Below, in pieces: positions 17,615 to 27,581 of a DNA stretch of 64,000 nt (position 1 is its first letter; the number at the start of each line of letters is the position of its first letter). The stretch lies in contig CACPOL010000002.1 of the NCBI GenBank assembly GCA_902635545.1, positions 1-64,000 of the forward strand, read 5' to 3'. The stretch is from an uncultured Pelagibacteraceae bacterium. Lineage in GTDB: Bacteria > Pseudomonadota > Alphaproteobacteria > Pelagibacterales > Pelagibacteraceae. The notes below the pieces were generated by a model. It had not been told where the DNA came from. It made no database searches and saw only the letters and a program-made list of their open reading frames with translations. The position numbers and the translations under genes are program-made.

Positions 17615-18883
17615 ATGAACATTCAAGAACTAAAATTGAAATCCTCGGAACAGTTGATCGCACAAGCTGAAAAATTAGGAATAGAAAATGCGAGTACATT
17701 AAGAAAACAAGAAATTTTATTTGCAATATTAAAAAAAGTTGCAGAAAAAGAGGAAATTACTGGAGCAGGTGTATTACAATTACTTCAAGATGGCTTTGGA
17801 TTTCTAAGAGCTATGGAGTCAAATTATTTACCAGGTCCTGATGATATTTATGTAAGTCCCAGTCAAATAAGAAAATTTGGTTTAAGAACTGGAGACACAG
17901 TTGAAGGACCTGTGAGAGCGCCTAAAGAAGGTGAGAGATATTTTGCTTTATTACAAGTTAGTAAAATAAATTTTGAAGACCCAGAAAAGGCTCGTCATAA
18001 GATAGCCTTTGATAACTTAACTCCTCTTTATCCTGATAAACAATTAGTTATGGAAGTTGAAACTATTAAAATAGAGAAAAAACAAGACCTTACTCCACGT
18101 TTAATTGATTTGGTAAGTCCAATTGGAAAAGGACAAAGATCAATAATTATTTCTCCTCCAAAGGCAGGAAAAACAATGATTTTACAAAGTATAGCAAATT
18201 CAATTGCTAAGAATTATCCAGAATGTTATCTGATTGTTTTATTAATCGACGAGAGACCCGAAGAAGTCACTGATATGCAAAGAACAGTCAAAGGAGAGGT
18301 AATAAGCTCAACTTTCGATGAACCAGCTCAAAGACACGTTGCTGTTGCGGAAATGGTAATTGAAAAAGCAAAAAGACTTACAGAACATAAAAAGGATGTT
18401 GTTATACTTTTAGACTCAATAACAAGATTAGGCAGAGCTTATAACGCTGTTATTCCTAGCTCTGGTAAGGTTTTAACTGGTGGTGTAGATGCGAACGCTT
18501 TACAAAGACCAAAAAGATTTTTTGGTGCAGCAAGAAATATTGAAGAGGGCGGCTCACTAACAATTATTTCAACTGCTTTAATAGATACTGGAAGCAGGAT
18601 GGATGAAGTAATTTTCGAAGAATTTAAAGGCACTGGTAATAGTGAGACTGTACTTGATAGAAAAATTGCAGATAAAAGAATTTATCCAGCAATTGATATA
18701 ACTAAATCAGGAACAAGAAGAGAAGAATTATTATTTAATAAGGATGATTTACAAAAAATGAATGTTCTTAGAAGAATTATTGCTCCTATGGGCACAATGG
18801 ATGCAATTGAGTTTATTAATTCAAAATTAAAAGATACTAAAAATAATTCAGAATTTTTTAATTCGATGAATAAACCGGTTTAA
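17615..18883 (+). CDS. rho: Transcription termination factor Rho
   Basis: Hexameric RNA-dependent ATPase helicase that ends transcription. 422 aa. Rho N-terminal domain (1-48), OSB cold-shock RNA-binding domain with [16 protein letters not shown] (about 50-65), Walker A SPPKAGKT (about 180-187), [15 protein letters not shown] and the R-loop region [11 protein letters not shown]. It matters here because most convergent gene pairs leave no room for intrinsic terminators. Its stop interlocks with that of the convergent sulfotransferase gene through a shared TTAA (18880-18883). Confidence 0.98.
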   Translation: MNIQELKLKSSEQLIAQAEKLGIENASTLRKQEILFAILKKVAEKEEITGAGVLQLLQDGFGFLRAMESNYLPGPDDIYVSPSQIRKFGLRTGDTVEGPVRAPKEGERYFALLQVSKINFEDPEKARHKIAFDNLTPLYPDKQLVMEVETIKIEKKQDLTPRLIDLVSPIGKGQRSIIISPPKAGKTMILQSIANSIAKNYPECYLIVLLIDERPEEVTDMQRTVKGEVISSTFDEPAQRHVAVAEMVIEKAKRLTEHKKDVVILLDSITRLGRAYNAVIPSSGKVLTGGVDANALQRPKRFFGAARNIEEGGSLTIISTALIDTGSRMDEVIFEEFKGTGNSETVLDRKIADKRIYPAIDITKSGTRREELLFNKDDLQKMNVLRRIIAPMGTMDAIEFINSKLKDTKNNSEFFNSMNKPV

Positions 18884-20415
18884 GATTGAAGTTCTTTTTT
18901 GAGATTTTCAAGTTGATTTGAAAATTTTTCCCATTTTTTTACAGATGTATTATAGATTGGCTCTCTTACTTGGGCTACACTAGCTGTTGAAACTGTCTTT
19001 TTATTTTTATGAAATTCAAGACAATTTTTATCCCAATTTAATTCACAAAATTTAAGCAGTTTTTTTGTTTCATCTTCTAAATTATTCACTAGATTTTCGT
19101 ATTTTAATTCAAAGATATTTTCTTTAAACTCTTTGTTCCAAAAATCCATTAATTCATCATATAATTTATAATATGATGATAAGGATTTAAAATTATAACT
19201 ATAATCTTGAAGACTTGAACTAAAAGTATTTTTAAAATTAGACCAGCAAATATCCATAGGGTCTCGTTTACAATGTATAATTTTTGAATTAGGAAAAGCT
19301 TTTATAATAAATCCTATCCATCTAAAATTTAACGGGGCTTTGTCAATTATATATTCCTGATTGTAATCAAAAAAACTTAATTTTGAAATATAATCTTTTT
19401 GTATTTTATTTAATTCGTCTTTTTTTATTCTTTTTAAATTAGGTTTTAGAATATTTTTATCGATAGTTTGTGATAAAAAAGAAAGCTCCCCTGCTCCATA
19501 AACTTTATCATGGGATGAGAGAATTTGTTCTACTAAGGTTGTTCCAGATCTAGGCATTCCAACTATAAAAATTATTTTTCGTGTTGCATCACTTAAATTG
19601 TCTATTTGATTTAAGTCAAATAAATTTTTTAGATTTTGAAATAACTTCTTATCTTTTTCAATGTCATATTTTTTAACCTTACTTAAAATATCATTTCCAC
19701 TTTTATAACAATTAAATGCTTTTTGATATTCCTTAATATCCTCATAAGCTTTACCCAATGAAAAATTTAATTGTGCTAAATTAGATTCGTTAGAAATATT
19801 ATTAATTTTTTTTTCTAAAGATTTTAGATGCATATCATCTTTACTTTTGTATTTATGTATTTGGCTTAAAGATTTGTCTGCTGAAGTATTATTAGGATTA
19901 TTTTCTAAAATTTTTAAATAAATTTTTTCAGCCTCTGTAAAATCACCAATTTGGCTATAACAATGGGCTAATGAAATATTAATTGCCTCAAGATCCTTAT
20001 TTATTTTAAGAGCTGTTAAATAAAGTTCTTTAGCTTCTTGGCTTTTGTTTTGTCTCATTTTCAAATTACCTAGATTAACGAGAGAATCAATATAATCTGG
20101 TTTTAATTTTAGAGCTTCCTTAAAATATTTTTCTGCCTCTATATCCTCTCCCGAAGTAGATAACACTAATCCTAAATTATTTATGACAAATATATTATTT
20201 GGATTTTGTTTAAGACATCTTTTTAAAAGATTTTTTGCTTCATCAAATTTTTTAAGTTGATTGTATGCTAATGAGACTGCATTATAAAAAACGACTTGAT
20301 CTGGAAATTTTTTAATAAGTGGAATTCCTTTATCAATTAATTCTTCATATTTTTTAACATTATAAAGATTGATAAGTATTGTAGCTTTTTGTTTAAGATA
20401 ATCTATATTTTCCAT
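18880..20415 (-). CDS. TPR-repeat sulfotransferase
   Basis: 511-residue two-part protein. Residues about 1-250 are tandem tetratricopeptide repeats (for example [20 protein letters not shown] and the following helices); residues about 275-500 are a PAPS-dependent sulfotransferase with the 5'-phosphosulfate loop [15 protein letters not shown] (about 285), the 3'-phosphate motif [15 protein letters not shown] (about 380-394) and the terminal [20 protein letters not shown]. Substrate unknown; relatives modify glycans or proteins. It is a lone minus-strand gene inside the otherwise plus-strand rho-mnmE block, so it looks like an insertion into the conserved origin region. Confidence 0.9.
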   Translation of the reverse strand: MENIDYLKQKATILINLYNVKKYEELIDKGIPLIKKFPDQVVFYNAVSLAYNQLKKFDEAKNLLKRCLKQNPNNIFVINNLGLVLSTSGEDIEAEKYFKEALKLKPDYIDSLVNLGNLKMRQNKSQEAKELYLTALKINKDLEAINISLAHCYSQIGDFTEAEKIYLKILENNPNNTSADKSLSQIHKYKSKDDMHLKSLEKKINNISNESNLAQLNFSLGKAYEDIKEYQKAFNCYKSGNDILSKVKKYDIEKDKKLFQNLKNLFDLNQIDNLSDATRKIIFIVGMPRSGTTLVEQILSSHDKVYGAGELSFLSQTIDKNILKPNLKRIKKDELNKIQKDYISKLSFFDYNQEYIIDKAPLNFRWIGFIIKAFPNSKIIHCKRDPMDICWSNFKNTFSSSLQDYSYNFKSLSSYYKLYDELMDFWNKEFKENIFELKYENLVNNLEDETKKLLKFCELNWDKNCLEFHKNKKTVSTASVAQVREPIYNTSVKKWEKFSNQLENLKKELQS

Positions 20416-20472
20416 ATTTATTTGATTTTTTAATAATAAGATTAATATACAAAATACTATATTTAATTTAGT

Positions 20473-20492
20473 TTTATTTTAATTAAAATAAA
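20473..20492. repeat. 20-bp perfect A/T palindrome in the sulfotransferase/mnmE divergent region
   Basis: TTTATTTTAATTAAAATAAA is its own reverse complement with no spacer. It lies 58 bases upstream of the sulfotransferase start and 20 bases before mnmE. It could be an operator for a dimeric regulator or simply an A/T-rich coincidence. Confidence 0.6.
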
Positions 20493-20511
20493 CTATTTAT
20501 ATGCTCTATAT

Positions 20512-21843
20512 ATGACAATTTATGCATTATCGACTGGATCTGGAGTTTCTGGAATAGCTGTTATTAGGGTGTCTGGAAAAAAAACAAAAAAAGTGATTGA
20601 ATTATTAACAAATAAAGAATTACCCCAACCAAGAGTGGCAACCCTTAGAAAAATAAACAATATCAACACTTCTGAGCTGATTGACGAAAGCATAATTCTT
20701 TGGTTTCCGGGGCCACAAAGTTATACAGGAGAAGATATGGCTGAAATTCATGTTCACGGAGGTAAAGCTGTTGTGAGTGCCGTCCATAATGAAATATCGA
20801 AAGTAGAAAACTGTCGTTTAGCAGAGCCAGGAGAATTTACAAAAATGGCGTTTCAAAATGGTAAAATTAATTTATTAAAAGCTGAAAGTATAGCCGATTT
20901 AATTTCTGCAGAAACAGAAATGCAGAGAGTACAAGCTTCCAAAATGATGAAAGGAAGATCTGCAAAAAAATTTAATGAACTAAGAGAAAAATTATTAAAA
21001 ATTTTATCCTTTGTGGAGGCTAAAATTGATTTTCCAGAGGAAGAATTGCCAGAAGCAAATATCAAATTAATTAGAAAGAATTCTACCGAAGTCTTAAATG
21101 AAATAAAAAAAATATTAGATGATCAAAAAGTTGGTGAAATAATTCGAGAGGGGTTCAAAATTGCAATAGTCGGTCCAGCAAATGCTGGAAAATCTACATT
21201 AATAAATAGTCTATCTAAAAGAGAAGTAGCAATAGTGTCAGAAATAGCAGGCACAACAAGAGATGTCGTTGAAACACATTTAAATATCGATGGATATCCG
21301 GTGATTATTTCAGATACAGCTGGTATACGCGACGCAAAGGATGAAATAGAAAAAAAAGGTATTAATTTATCTTTAAAAAAAGCTGAAAATGCTGATTTAA
21401 AATTAGTAATAGTAGATGCTAAAAATGTTGATTTAAAAGGGTTTTTGAAGGATTTATTAAAAAATGATGCGATTTTGGTACTTAATAAGTCAGATTTATT
21501 AAAAAAAGAATTGAGTCCAGAAATTATTAAGTTAGATCATGTTTTAATTTCATTAAAAAAAAATTTAAATTTGGATAAACTAATTTTAAAAATTAAAAAT
21601 AATTTAAAAAATAAATTTAAATTAGAAGAAGACACTTTAATCACTAGAGAAAGACACAGACAACATTTAATCAGTTGTGTTAATTATTTAAAAAATTTTT
21701 TAGAGAAAAATGATAAAGAAGATTTTGATAAATCAGCTGAGGATTTAAGGTTGGCGACAAGACATTTAGGTATGATTGTTGGAAAAGTTGATGTAGAGGA
21801 GATATTAGGTAGTATTTTCAACGATTTTTGTATAGGTAAATAA
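20512..21843 (+). CDS. mnmE: tRNA modification GTPase MnmE
   Basis: With MnmG it installs the cmnm5 group on U34 of certain tRNAs. 443 aa. N-terminal tetrahydrofolate-binding domain (MTIYALSTGSGVSGIAVIRVSG onward, with the first Met at the TATATATG start), helical domain, and an inserted G domain: P-loop GPANAGKSTLINSL, switch-II DTAGIRD, NKSD. The catalytic C-terminal motif is FCIGK. About 116 bases separate it from mnmG. Confidence 0.98.
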   Translation: MTIYALSTGSGVSGIAVIRVSGKKTKKVIELLTNKELPQPRVATLRKINNINTSELIDESIILWFPGPQSYTGEDMAEIHVHGGKAVVSAVHNEISKVENCRLAEPGEFTKMAFQNGKINLLKAESIADLISAETEMQRVQASKMMKGRSAKKFNELREKLLKILSFVEAKIDFPEEELPEANIKLIRKNSTEVLNEIKKILDDQKVGEIIREGFKIAIVGPANAGKSTLINSLSKREVAIVSEIAGTTRDVVETHLNIDGYPVIISDTAGIRDAKDEIEKKGINLSLKKAENADLKLVIVDAKNVDLKGFLKDLLKNDAILVLNKSDLLKKELSPEIIKLDHVLISLKKNLNLDKLILKIKNNLKNKFKLEEDTLITRERHRQHLISCVNYLKNFLEKNDKEDFDKSAEDLRLATRHLGMIVGKVDVEEILGSIFNDFCIGK

Positions 21844-21959
21844 TATCAATTTTCCTGCTTTTTTAAGAGATTTAAAAGAAAAATCATTGATAAATAAGGC
21901 TTTTTTAAGATAAAAAACACACATCTTGTAAATATTTTAATCAAATATAAATTCATTAC

Positions 21960-23834
21960 ATGAAAAAAGATTTATCATTTGATGTGGTTGTAATCGGCGG
22001 TGGGCACGCAGGGTGTGAAGCGGCAGCAGCATCAGCTCGCCTTGGTGTTAACACAGCATTATTTACTCACAATAAAAATACTATTGGTGAAATGTCGTGC
22101 AACCCAGCAATAGGAGGCTTAGGTAAAGGTCATTTAGTTCGTGAAATCGATGCACTAGACGGTGTTATGGGAGAGATAGCAGATAAGTCTGGTATTCAAT
22201 TTAGGTTGCTAAATAGAAGTCGAGGTCCCGCTGTGAGAGGTCCTCGAACACAATCTGATAGATCATTATACCGAAAATTTATGCAAGAAAAACTTGTAAA
22301 CTACTGTAATTTAAGCATTTTTTCTGATCCTGTTATTGAGTTTGTTTTTAAAAATAACATAATAAGTGGCTTTAAAACATATAAAGGGAATAAAGTAATT
22401 TGTAACAAGTTAATACTTACTACTGGGACTTTTTTAAATGGTTTGATTCATATAGGTAACGAACAAACTCCCGCAGGCAGATATAATGAAAAACCTTCTA
22501 CTGGTTTGAGTGAACAATTAGTCAAACATAAATTTAAAATGGGTAGATTAAAAACAGGAACTCCTCCAAGATTAGACGCACGTACTATCAACTTTGTAAA
22601 TTTAGAAAAACAATTAGCAGATAGAGAACCTTATTTTTTTTCTTTTTTAACAAAAAAAAATTTGAATGATCAAGTATCATGTTCAATGACTTATACGAAT
22701 GAAAAGGTACATAAAATTATAGAAAAAAATTTATCTAAAAGTGCGATGTACTCAGGCAGTATTGAAGGTATCGGGCCGAGGTATTGTCCATCAATAGAAG
22801 ACAAAATAGTTAAGTTTTCAGAAAAGACTAGACATCAAATATTTTTGGAGCCAGAAGGTTTAAATGACAACACTATATATCCTAATGGGATATCTACTTC
22901 ACTACCTGAAGTTGTGCAAAAGGAAATACTTAATAATATCAATGGTTTAGAAAACGTAAAAATAATTAGGCCAGGATATGCTATTGAATATGATTATGTT
23001 GATCCCAGAGAGCTATTTCTTACTCTTGAGACAAAAAAAATTAAAAATTTGTATTTAGCTGGTCAAATAAACGGTACAACTGGGTATGAAGAAGCAGCAG
23101 CACAGGGTCTTATAGCTGGTATAAATGCAGCCTTAGCAATTAAAAAACAAGAACCATTTATTTTAGATAGATCTGATGCTTATATTGGCGTTATGATAGA
23201 TGACTTGGTGACAAAAGGAGTAGCAGAGCCTTATAGAATGTTTACTTCCAGAGCTGAATACAGACTTAGTTTGAGAGCTGACAATGCTGATTTAAGACTA
23301 ACAGAAAAAGGTATTAATATTGGTTTAATTTCAAATACTCGAAAGCTTATATTTGAGGATAAGTTTACCAAATTAGGAAAAATATCAATTCAAATGGTAA
23401 ATTTAAGTATATCACCAACTAAAGCTGATAAATTTAACATAAAAATTGCAAAAGATGGGGTTTTAAGATCAGCTGATGAAATTTTAAGTCAAAAAGGCGT
23501 AGATATGGGTAAAATTAGAAATATTTGGCCTGAAATAAGGGATTATGGAGCAGAAATAGATGAGCAGATTGAAATTAATTCTCATTATAGGGGATATTTA
23601 AAAAAGCAAAAAGCTGATATATTGGCTTTTAAGAGAGATGAAAATTTAAAAATACCTGAAAATATTAATTATGACCAATTTTCAGGCTTATCTAACGAAG
23701 TTAAATCAAAATTCAAACAAATTAGACCAAAAACATTAGGTCAAGCCCTAAGAATTGATGGAATTACGCCAGCAGCCGTATATATTTTGTTGTCACATGT
23801 TAAAAGAAAGTCTATTAAGCTTAATACAGCTTAA
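21960..23834 (+). CDS. mnmG: tRNA uridine 5-carboxymethylaminomethyl modification enzyme MnmG (GidA)
   Basis: FAD-dependent partner of MnmE. 624 aa. FAD-binding [21 protein letters not shown]-type N-terminus (Rossmann [10 protein letters not shown]), the GidA signatures [18 protein letters not shown] and [15 protein letters not shown], second FAD region [21 protein letters not shown], and the C-terminal tRNA/MnmE-binding helical domain ending in [15 protein letters not shown]. Its stop overlaps the rsmG start (TAATG). Confidence 0.98.
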   Translation: MKKDLSFDVVVIGGGHAGCEAAAASARLGVNTALFTHNKNTIGEMSCNPAIGGLGKGHLVREIDALDGVMGEIADKSGIQFRLLNRSRGPAVRGPRTQSDRSLYRKFMQEKLVNYCNLSIFSDPVIEFVFKNNIISGFKTYKGNKVICNKLILTTGTFLNGLIHIGNEQTPAGRYNEKPSTGLSEQLVKHKFKMGRLKTGTPPRLDARTINFVNLEKQLADREPYFFSFLTKKNLNDQVSCSMTYTNEKVHKIIEKNLSKSAMYSGSIEGIGPRYCPSIEDKIVKFSEKTRHQIFLEPEGLNDNTIYPNGISTSLPEVVQKEILNNINGLENVKIIRPGYAIEYDYVDPRELFLTLETKKIKNLYLAGQINGTTGYEEAAAQGLIAGINAALAIKKQEPFILDRSDAYIGVMIDDLVTKGVAEPYRMFTSRAEYRLSLRADNADLRLTEKGINIGLISNTRKLIFEDKFTKLGKISIQMVNLSISPTKADKFNIKIAKDGVLRSADEILSQKGVDMGKIRNIWPEIRDYGAEIDEQIEINSHYRGYLKKQKADILAFKRDENLKIPENINYDQFSGLSNEVKSKFKQIRPKTLGQALRIDGITPAAVYILLSHVKRKSIKLNTA

Positions 23835-24478
23835 TGCACGAAGATTTGTTAAAAAATTACCAATTGATAAAGGATCTCAATGTTTCACGTGAAACTTGTA
23901 TAGATTTTGAGCAATATATATCGTTAATATTAGATGAGAATAGAAAAATAAATATTATTAGTAAAAAAAATGCTAATAAAGAGATGATAAGAACAAGGCA
24001 CATAATGGATTCATCGCAAATCGTTGATTTTGTTAATTTAAATTACAATACAACCTATGATTTAGGATCTGGGGGTGGATTTCCAGGAATAGTTCTCGCA
24101 ATAATGCTCAAAAATATTAAAAAAGATATGAAATTTGTTTTAATTGAAAAAAGTTTTCGCAAAAGTGAATTTTTAAAGCTTGTATCTAAAAAACTTAATT
24201 TAAATACAGAAATAATCCAAAAAGATATTTTTAAATTAAAAAATTTAAAAACTGGAACAATAGTTTCTAGAGCATTTAAACCATTACCCATTTTATTGGA
24301 CTTAATAAATAATAATTTTAGGAAATATAAAAACATTATTCTATTTATGGGTACTAATGGAAAAAAAATTTTAAACATAACACAAAAAAATTGGAAAATG
24401 GAATTTGTTAAAAAAGAAAGCTTAACCTCAAGTAATTCTTTTTTTTTAAATATTGAAAAAATTAAAAAATTAACATGA
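23834..24478 (+). CDS. rsmG: 16S rRNA m7G527 methyltransferase RsmG (GidB)
   Basis: SAM-dependent methylation of G527 in 16S rRNA. 214 aa. It has NVSRET near residue 17, RHIMDSSQIVDF, the SAM loop DLGSGGGFPGIVLAIM (about 76-91), FVLIEKSFRKSEFL and VSRAFKPLPILLDL. The codons for NVSRET form a parS centromere site (see 23881-23896). It overlaps parA by four bases, so modification and segregation genes are one transcript. Confidence 0.96.
   Translation: MHEDLLKNYQLIKDLNVSRETCIDFEQYISLILDENRKINIISKKNANKEMIRTRHIMDSSQIVDFVNLNYNTTYDLGSGGGFPGIVLAIMLKNIKKDMKFVLIEKSFRKSEFLKLVSKKLNLNTEIIQKDIFKLKNLKTGTIVSRAFKPLPILLDLINNNFRKYKNIILFMGTNGKKILNITQKNWKMEFVKKESLTSSNSFFLNIEKIKKLT
23881..23896. promoter_or_regulatory. 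parS centromere-like site inside rsmG
   Basis: TGTTTCACGTGAAACT matches the 16-bp ParB site TGTTTCACGTGAAACA at 15 of 16 positions, with the palindromic core GTTTCACGTGAAAC perfect. It lies about 1.4 kb upstream of parB and about 8.9 kb from the candidate origin. ParB spreading from here would load partition complexes and SMC. It is the only such site I found in the window. Confidence 0.88.
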
Positions 24479-25269
24479 AAGTTATTTCTGTAATAAATCA
24501 AAAAGGTGGTGTAGGTAAAACAACAACAGTAATAAATCTTGCAGCGGGACTTTCAAAACAAAACAAAAAAATATTGGTTATCGACTTAGATCCACAAGGT
24601 AACGCCACAACAGGTCTAGGTCTCTCAAATATAACTAATTCCGAAGAAACTATATATGGAGCTCTAAATGGTTCAAAACATATTTCAGATATAATTAAAA
24701 AAACAAACTTTAACAATCTTGATATTATAACTTCAAATGTTGATTTATCTGGATTGGAGGTCGAAACTGCCGGGGATGAAAAAAGAGCCTTTATATTAAA
24801 GGCTAGATTAAGCACATATTTCAATGAAAACGAAGCATTTTACGATTATGTTTTAATAGACTGTCCACCCTCTTTAAGCCTACTAACCGTTATGGCACTT
24901 GTAAGTTCTAACGCATTACTAGTACCACTTCAAACTGAATTCTTTGCTTTAGAGGGCTTAACTCAGCTAATGAAAACAATCGAAAGGATAAAAGTCAATT
25001 TAAATCCAAGTTTAGATATCAGAGGCATATTGTTAACTATGTACGATAAAAGAAATAAACTATCTGCACAAGTTGAAAAAGAAGCAAGAGATTATTTTAA
25101 AGATAAAGTTTATGAAACAGTAATACCAAGAAACGTAAGACTTTCAGAGGCCCCTTCACATGGTATGCCCGTTTTAATTTATGACAAAACCTGCCCGGGC
25201 AGTAAATCTTACTTTAGCTTTACCGATGAATTTATAAACCAAGAAACCGAAATAGGGAGTGCTGCATAA
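24475..25269 (+). CDS. parA: Chromosome-partitioning ATPase ParA (Soj)
   Basis: Deviant-Walker ATPase that moves ParB-parS complexes. 264 aa, starting MKVISVINQKGGVGKTTTVINLA with the signature Lys-containing Walker A (about 10-18), VIDLDPQGNATTGLG, DYVLIDCPPSLSLLT, and VPLQTEFFALEGLTQL. It has no N-terminal HTH, so it is the short chromosomal type. Stop overlaps the parB start by one base. Confidence 0.98.
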   Translation: MKVISVINQKGGVGKTTTVINLAAGLSKQNKKILVIDLDPQGNATTGLGLSNITNSEETIYGALNGSKHISDIIKKTNFNNLDIITSNVDLSGLEVETAGDEKRAFILKARLSTYFNENEAFYDYVLIDCPPSLSLLTVMALVSSNALLVPLQTEFFALEGLTQLMKTIERIKVNLNPSLDIRGILLTMYDKRNKLSAQVEKEARDYFKDKVYETVIPRNVRLSEAPSHGMPVLIYDKTCPGSKSYFSFTDEFINQETEIGSAA

Positions 25270-26117
25270 TGGATTCTAGTAAAATTAAAAAGGGTCTTGG
25301 AAGAGGTTTATCTTCCTTAATAGGTGAAACAAAGAAAGATTTTGATACAAGTAAATTATCTATAAGTGAACTTTCACCCAATAAATATCAACCAAGAAAA
25401 TCTTTCGATGATGAAAGTCTGGAAGAACTCACAAATTCAATAAAAGAAAGAGGTATTATTCAACCAATTATTGTTCGACTATCCAAGGACTCAAGATCAA
25501 AATATGAAATAATAGCAGGAGAAAGAAGGTGGTTGGCTGCACAAAAGGCTGGTCTTCATAAAGTACCTGTTGTAATTACCGAGGCTGATGATTTGAAATC
25601 TTTAGAATTCGCAATAGTGGAGAATGTACAGAGACATGATTTAAATCCTATTGAAGAAGCTCAAGGATATCAAAGATTAATTAAAGATTTTTCTTATGAT
25701 CAAGAAAAAGTTGCTAAATTTATAGGAAAAAGTCGTAGCCATATTACAAATTGTTTAAGACTTTTAAGTCTGCCGGAAGATATATTAGATTTAATTAAAC
25801 ATAAAAAATTATCTTCGGGGCATGCTAGAGTTCTAGTAGGGCTTGAAAATGCTTCGTTTGTAGCAAAAAAAGTTCTAGAAAAGAAACTTTCAGTCAGACA
25901 AACGGAAAGTTTTGTCAAAATATTTAAGAAGAAAAATAAGTTCTTAAAAGACTCAAGAGATCCAAATTTAAGAGCTCTAGAATTATCTATTTCTGAAAAA
26001 ATAGGTTTAAATGTTTTTATTAAAAATAAAAAAGATAATAGTGGTTCAATTGTTTTTGAGTATAAAGACAATGATCAACTAAATAAAATTATTGAAATAA
26101 TTAAGACTAATTACTAG
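25269..26117 (+). CDS. parB: Chromosome-partitioning protein ParB (Spo0J)
   Basis: CTP-dependent clamp that loads at parS. 282 aa. N-terminal KKGLGRGLSSLIGE (ParA-contact region), CTP-binding ParB/Srx domain with IKERGIIQPIIVR and the arginine patch IIAGERRWLAA (about 80-90), ENVQRHDLNPIEEAQGY, HTH domain (FIGKSRSHITNCLRLL, about 155-170) and a C-terminal dimerisation segment. The 3' end overlaps convergent holA by 11 bases. Confidence 0.98.
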   Translation: MDSSKIKKGLGRGLSSLIGETKKDFDTSKLSISELSPNKYQPRKSFDDESLEELTNSIKERGIIQPIIVRLSKDSRSKYEIIAGERRWLAAQKAGLHKVPVVITEADDLKSLEFAIVENVQRHDLNPIEEAQGYQRLIKDFSYDQEKVAKFIGKSRSHITNCLRLLSLPEDILDLIKHKKLSSGHARVLVGLENASFVAKKVLEKKLSVRQTESFVKIFKKKNKFLKDSRDPNLRALELSISEKIGLNVFIKNKKDNSGSIVFEYKDNDQLNKIIEIIKTNY

Positions 26118-27102
26118 TCTCAGAGACTTGTTCTAAAATAAAATTTGATAAAATATTAAGGGAATTTTGAGAATTTTTTTTAATTAACAATTCAATTTCA
26201 TTTAATTTAAAAATTAAATTCTCAGTTTCTTTATAATTCCAATTTTCCAATTGTTTTTTTATTATTTCTTTCTCCTTCCAAAATATTGGAGGTTTATATG
26301 ACAATATTGCTTGGTCTATATTTTTTTTCTTATCTAATTCTTCACATAACTTAAGAAGCCTTTTAGACTTATTTAAAAATGTTCTAATTATGAAAATACA
26401 ATCCTCTAAAGAATGTTTGTTTTCATTTAAAATATTTATTGTTTTATTCTTATTTTTCGCAAGGCAATTATCAATCAATTTAGATATGTCATAATTTTCT
26501 GCTAGGTTTGTTAATTTAATAATTTCATCAATACTTATTTTTTTTTTATTGACTATGAAACTGTTGATCTTTGACAATTCATTTTTTAAATTTTGTCTAT
26601 CTCCCATAGATCTTTCTACTAATAAATTTAACGACTCCTGTGATATTGATATTTTGTTATCTCTAAAAAAAGAATGTACTATTTTTGAAAGAGTTTGAAA
26701 ATTATCTTCATAAAATGCAATACAAATTGTTTTTTTATTTTCTTCAAAAAATTTTCTAAGCTTTGATTTTTTCTCTAAGATATTTGAATTTAGAACCAAA
26801 ATTATATCATCTATTCCTTTTTCAACTATTTCCTCGATTATATTTTTTATTTTATCAGTTGTTCTATGAATTATTATCAATTTTTCATTTTCAAAAAAAG
26901 ATTTTGCCAAAATTTCATTAAAGAAATTTTCTTGATTATTCAAAATTTCATTTTCATCATATTGGTAGGTATTATTTAAAAAAAATTTTTTAAAGATTTT
27001 ATTAATAATATCGTTTTTGTGTCCTTGGTTTTCTCCATATAAAAGAAAAAATTTATTATTTTTTAAATTAATTTTATTTATTTCAAAGTTTTTTATAATC
27101 AT
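26107..27102 (-). CDS. holA: DNA polymerase III delta subunit
   Basis: Clamp-loader subunit that opens the beta clamp. 331 aa. It starts with the delta fold pattern NNKFFLLYGENQGHKNDIINKIF, contains LIIIHRTTDKI and the central SMGDRQNLKNELSKINSFI segment with TNLAENYDISKLIDNCL, and a helical collar domain. Identity is low, as usual for delta. The lptE-holA order after leuS is the standard alphaproteobacterial one; the start overlaps the lptE stop by one base. Confidence 0.9.
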   Translation of the reverse strand: MIIKNFEINKINLKNNKFFLLYGENQGHKNDIINKIFKKFFLNNTYQYDENEILNNQENFFNEILAKSFFENEKLIIIHRTTDKIKNIIEEIVEKGIDDIILVLNSNILEKKSKLRKFFEENKKTICIAFYEDNFQTLSKIVHSFFRDNKISISQESLNLLVERSMGDRQNLKNELSKINSFIVNKKKISIDEIIKLTNLAENYDISKLIDNCLAKNKNKTINILNENKHSLEDCIFIIRTFLNKSKRLLKLCEELDKKKNIDQAILSYKPPIFWKEKEIIKKQLENWNYKETENLIFKLNEIELLIKKNSQNSLNILSNFILEQVSETSN

Positions 27103-27581
27103 TACATAATTTGAAGTTTTAAAATTATTTTTTCGTAAATTTTATTTGTTAAATTTTCTTCAATATTCTTTTTATATCTATTAAGATCAAATTTATTAGA
27201 TTGATTATTGTAACTAAAGCTTTCTTCTAATTTAATTGTACTTACAGGTCTATCAATATTAAAGTAATGTCTCTTCTCTTTTTCAATAATGTCTATATCA
27301 ACTTTTACGACCATCTTATAAATTTTTGGATTTCCTTTAGAGTCTTTAGAAACTATTAAATTATTTTTTTCAGAATTTATTTTTAGAAAGTAGGCTTTTT
27401 TTCTGTAATCTTCATTTTTATAGGCTTGAAGTTTTTTCTTAATATCTCTTGAAATTTTATTATTTTTTATAATGTCTATATCAGCTATAAAATAATTGAC
27501 ATTTTTCTTTGAAAATATTGGTTTATATCCATTACATCCAATTAATAATAAAAAGCAAATAAGATAAAATATTTTTTTCAT
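27102..27581 (-). CDS. lptE: LPS-assembly lipoprotein LptE-like
   Basis: Predicted outer-membrane lipoprotein of 159 aa that plugs LptD. Lipoprotein signal peptide with lipobox LLIGC (Cys at about 16) followed by [10 protein letters not shown], the GYxP opening common to LptE. The body is a short beta/helix domain with [21 protein letters not shown] near the C-terminus. Assignment relies on lipobox, opening motif and the leuS-lptE-holA order; sequence similarity in this family is weak. Confidence 0.85.
   Translation of the reverse strand: MKKIFYLICFLLLIGCNGYKPIFSKKNVNYFIADIDIIKNNKISRDIKKKLQAYKNEDYRKKAYFLKINSEKNNLIVSKDSKGNPKIYKMVVKVDIDIIEKEKRHYFNIDRPVSTIKLEESFSYNNQSNKFDLNRYKKNIEENLTNKIYEKIILKLQIM

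Noticed and set aside
21844-21959. mnmE-mnmG spacer (116 bases) as site of a small RNA or terminator
   Set aside because: Only weak five-base stems and A/T runs are visible; no conserved motif recognised.
24055-24501. 148-codon open frame on the minus strand inside rsmG
   Set aside because: It lies wholly over rsmG and parA start, has no family motifs, and the plus-strand genes are certain. Similar antisense frames (25700-26071, 36226-36681, 38866-39228) were rejected for the same reason.
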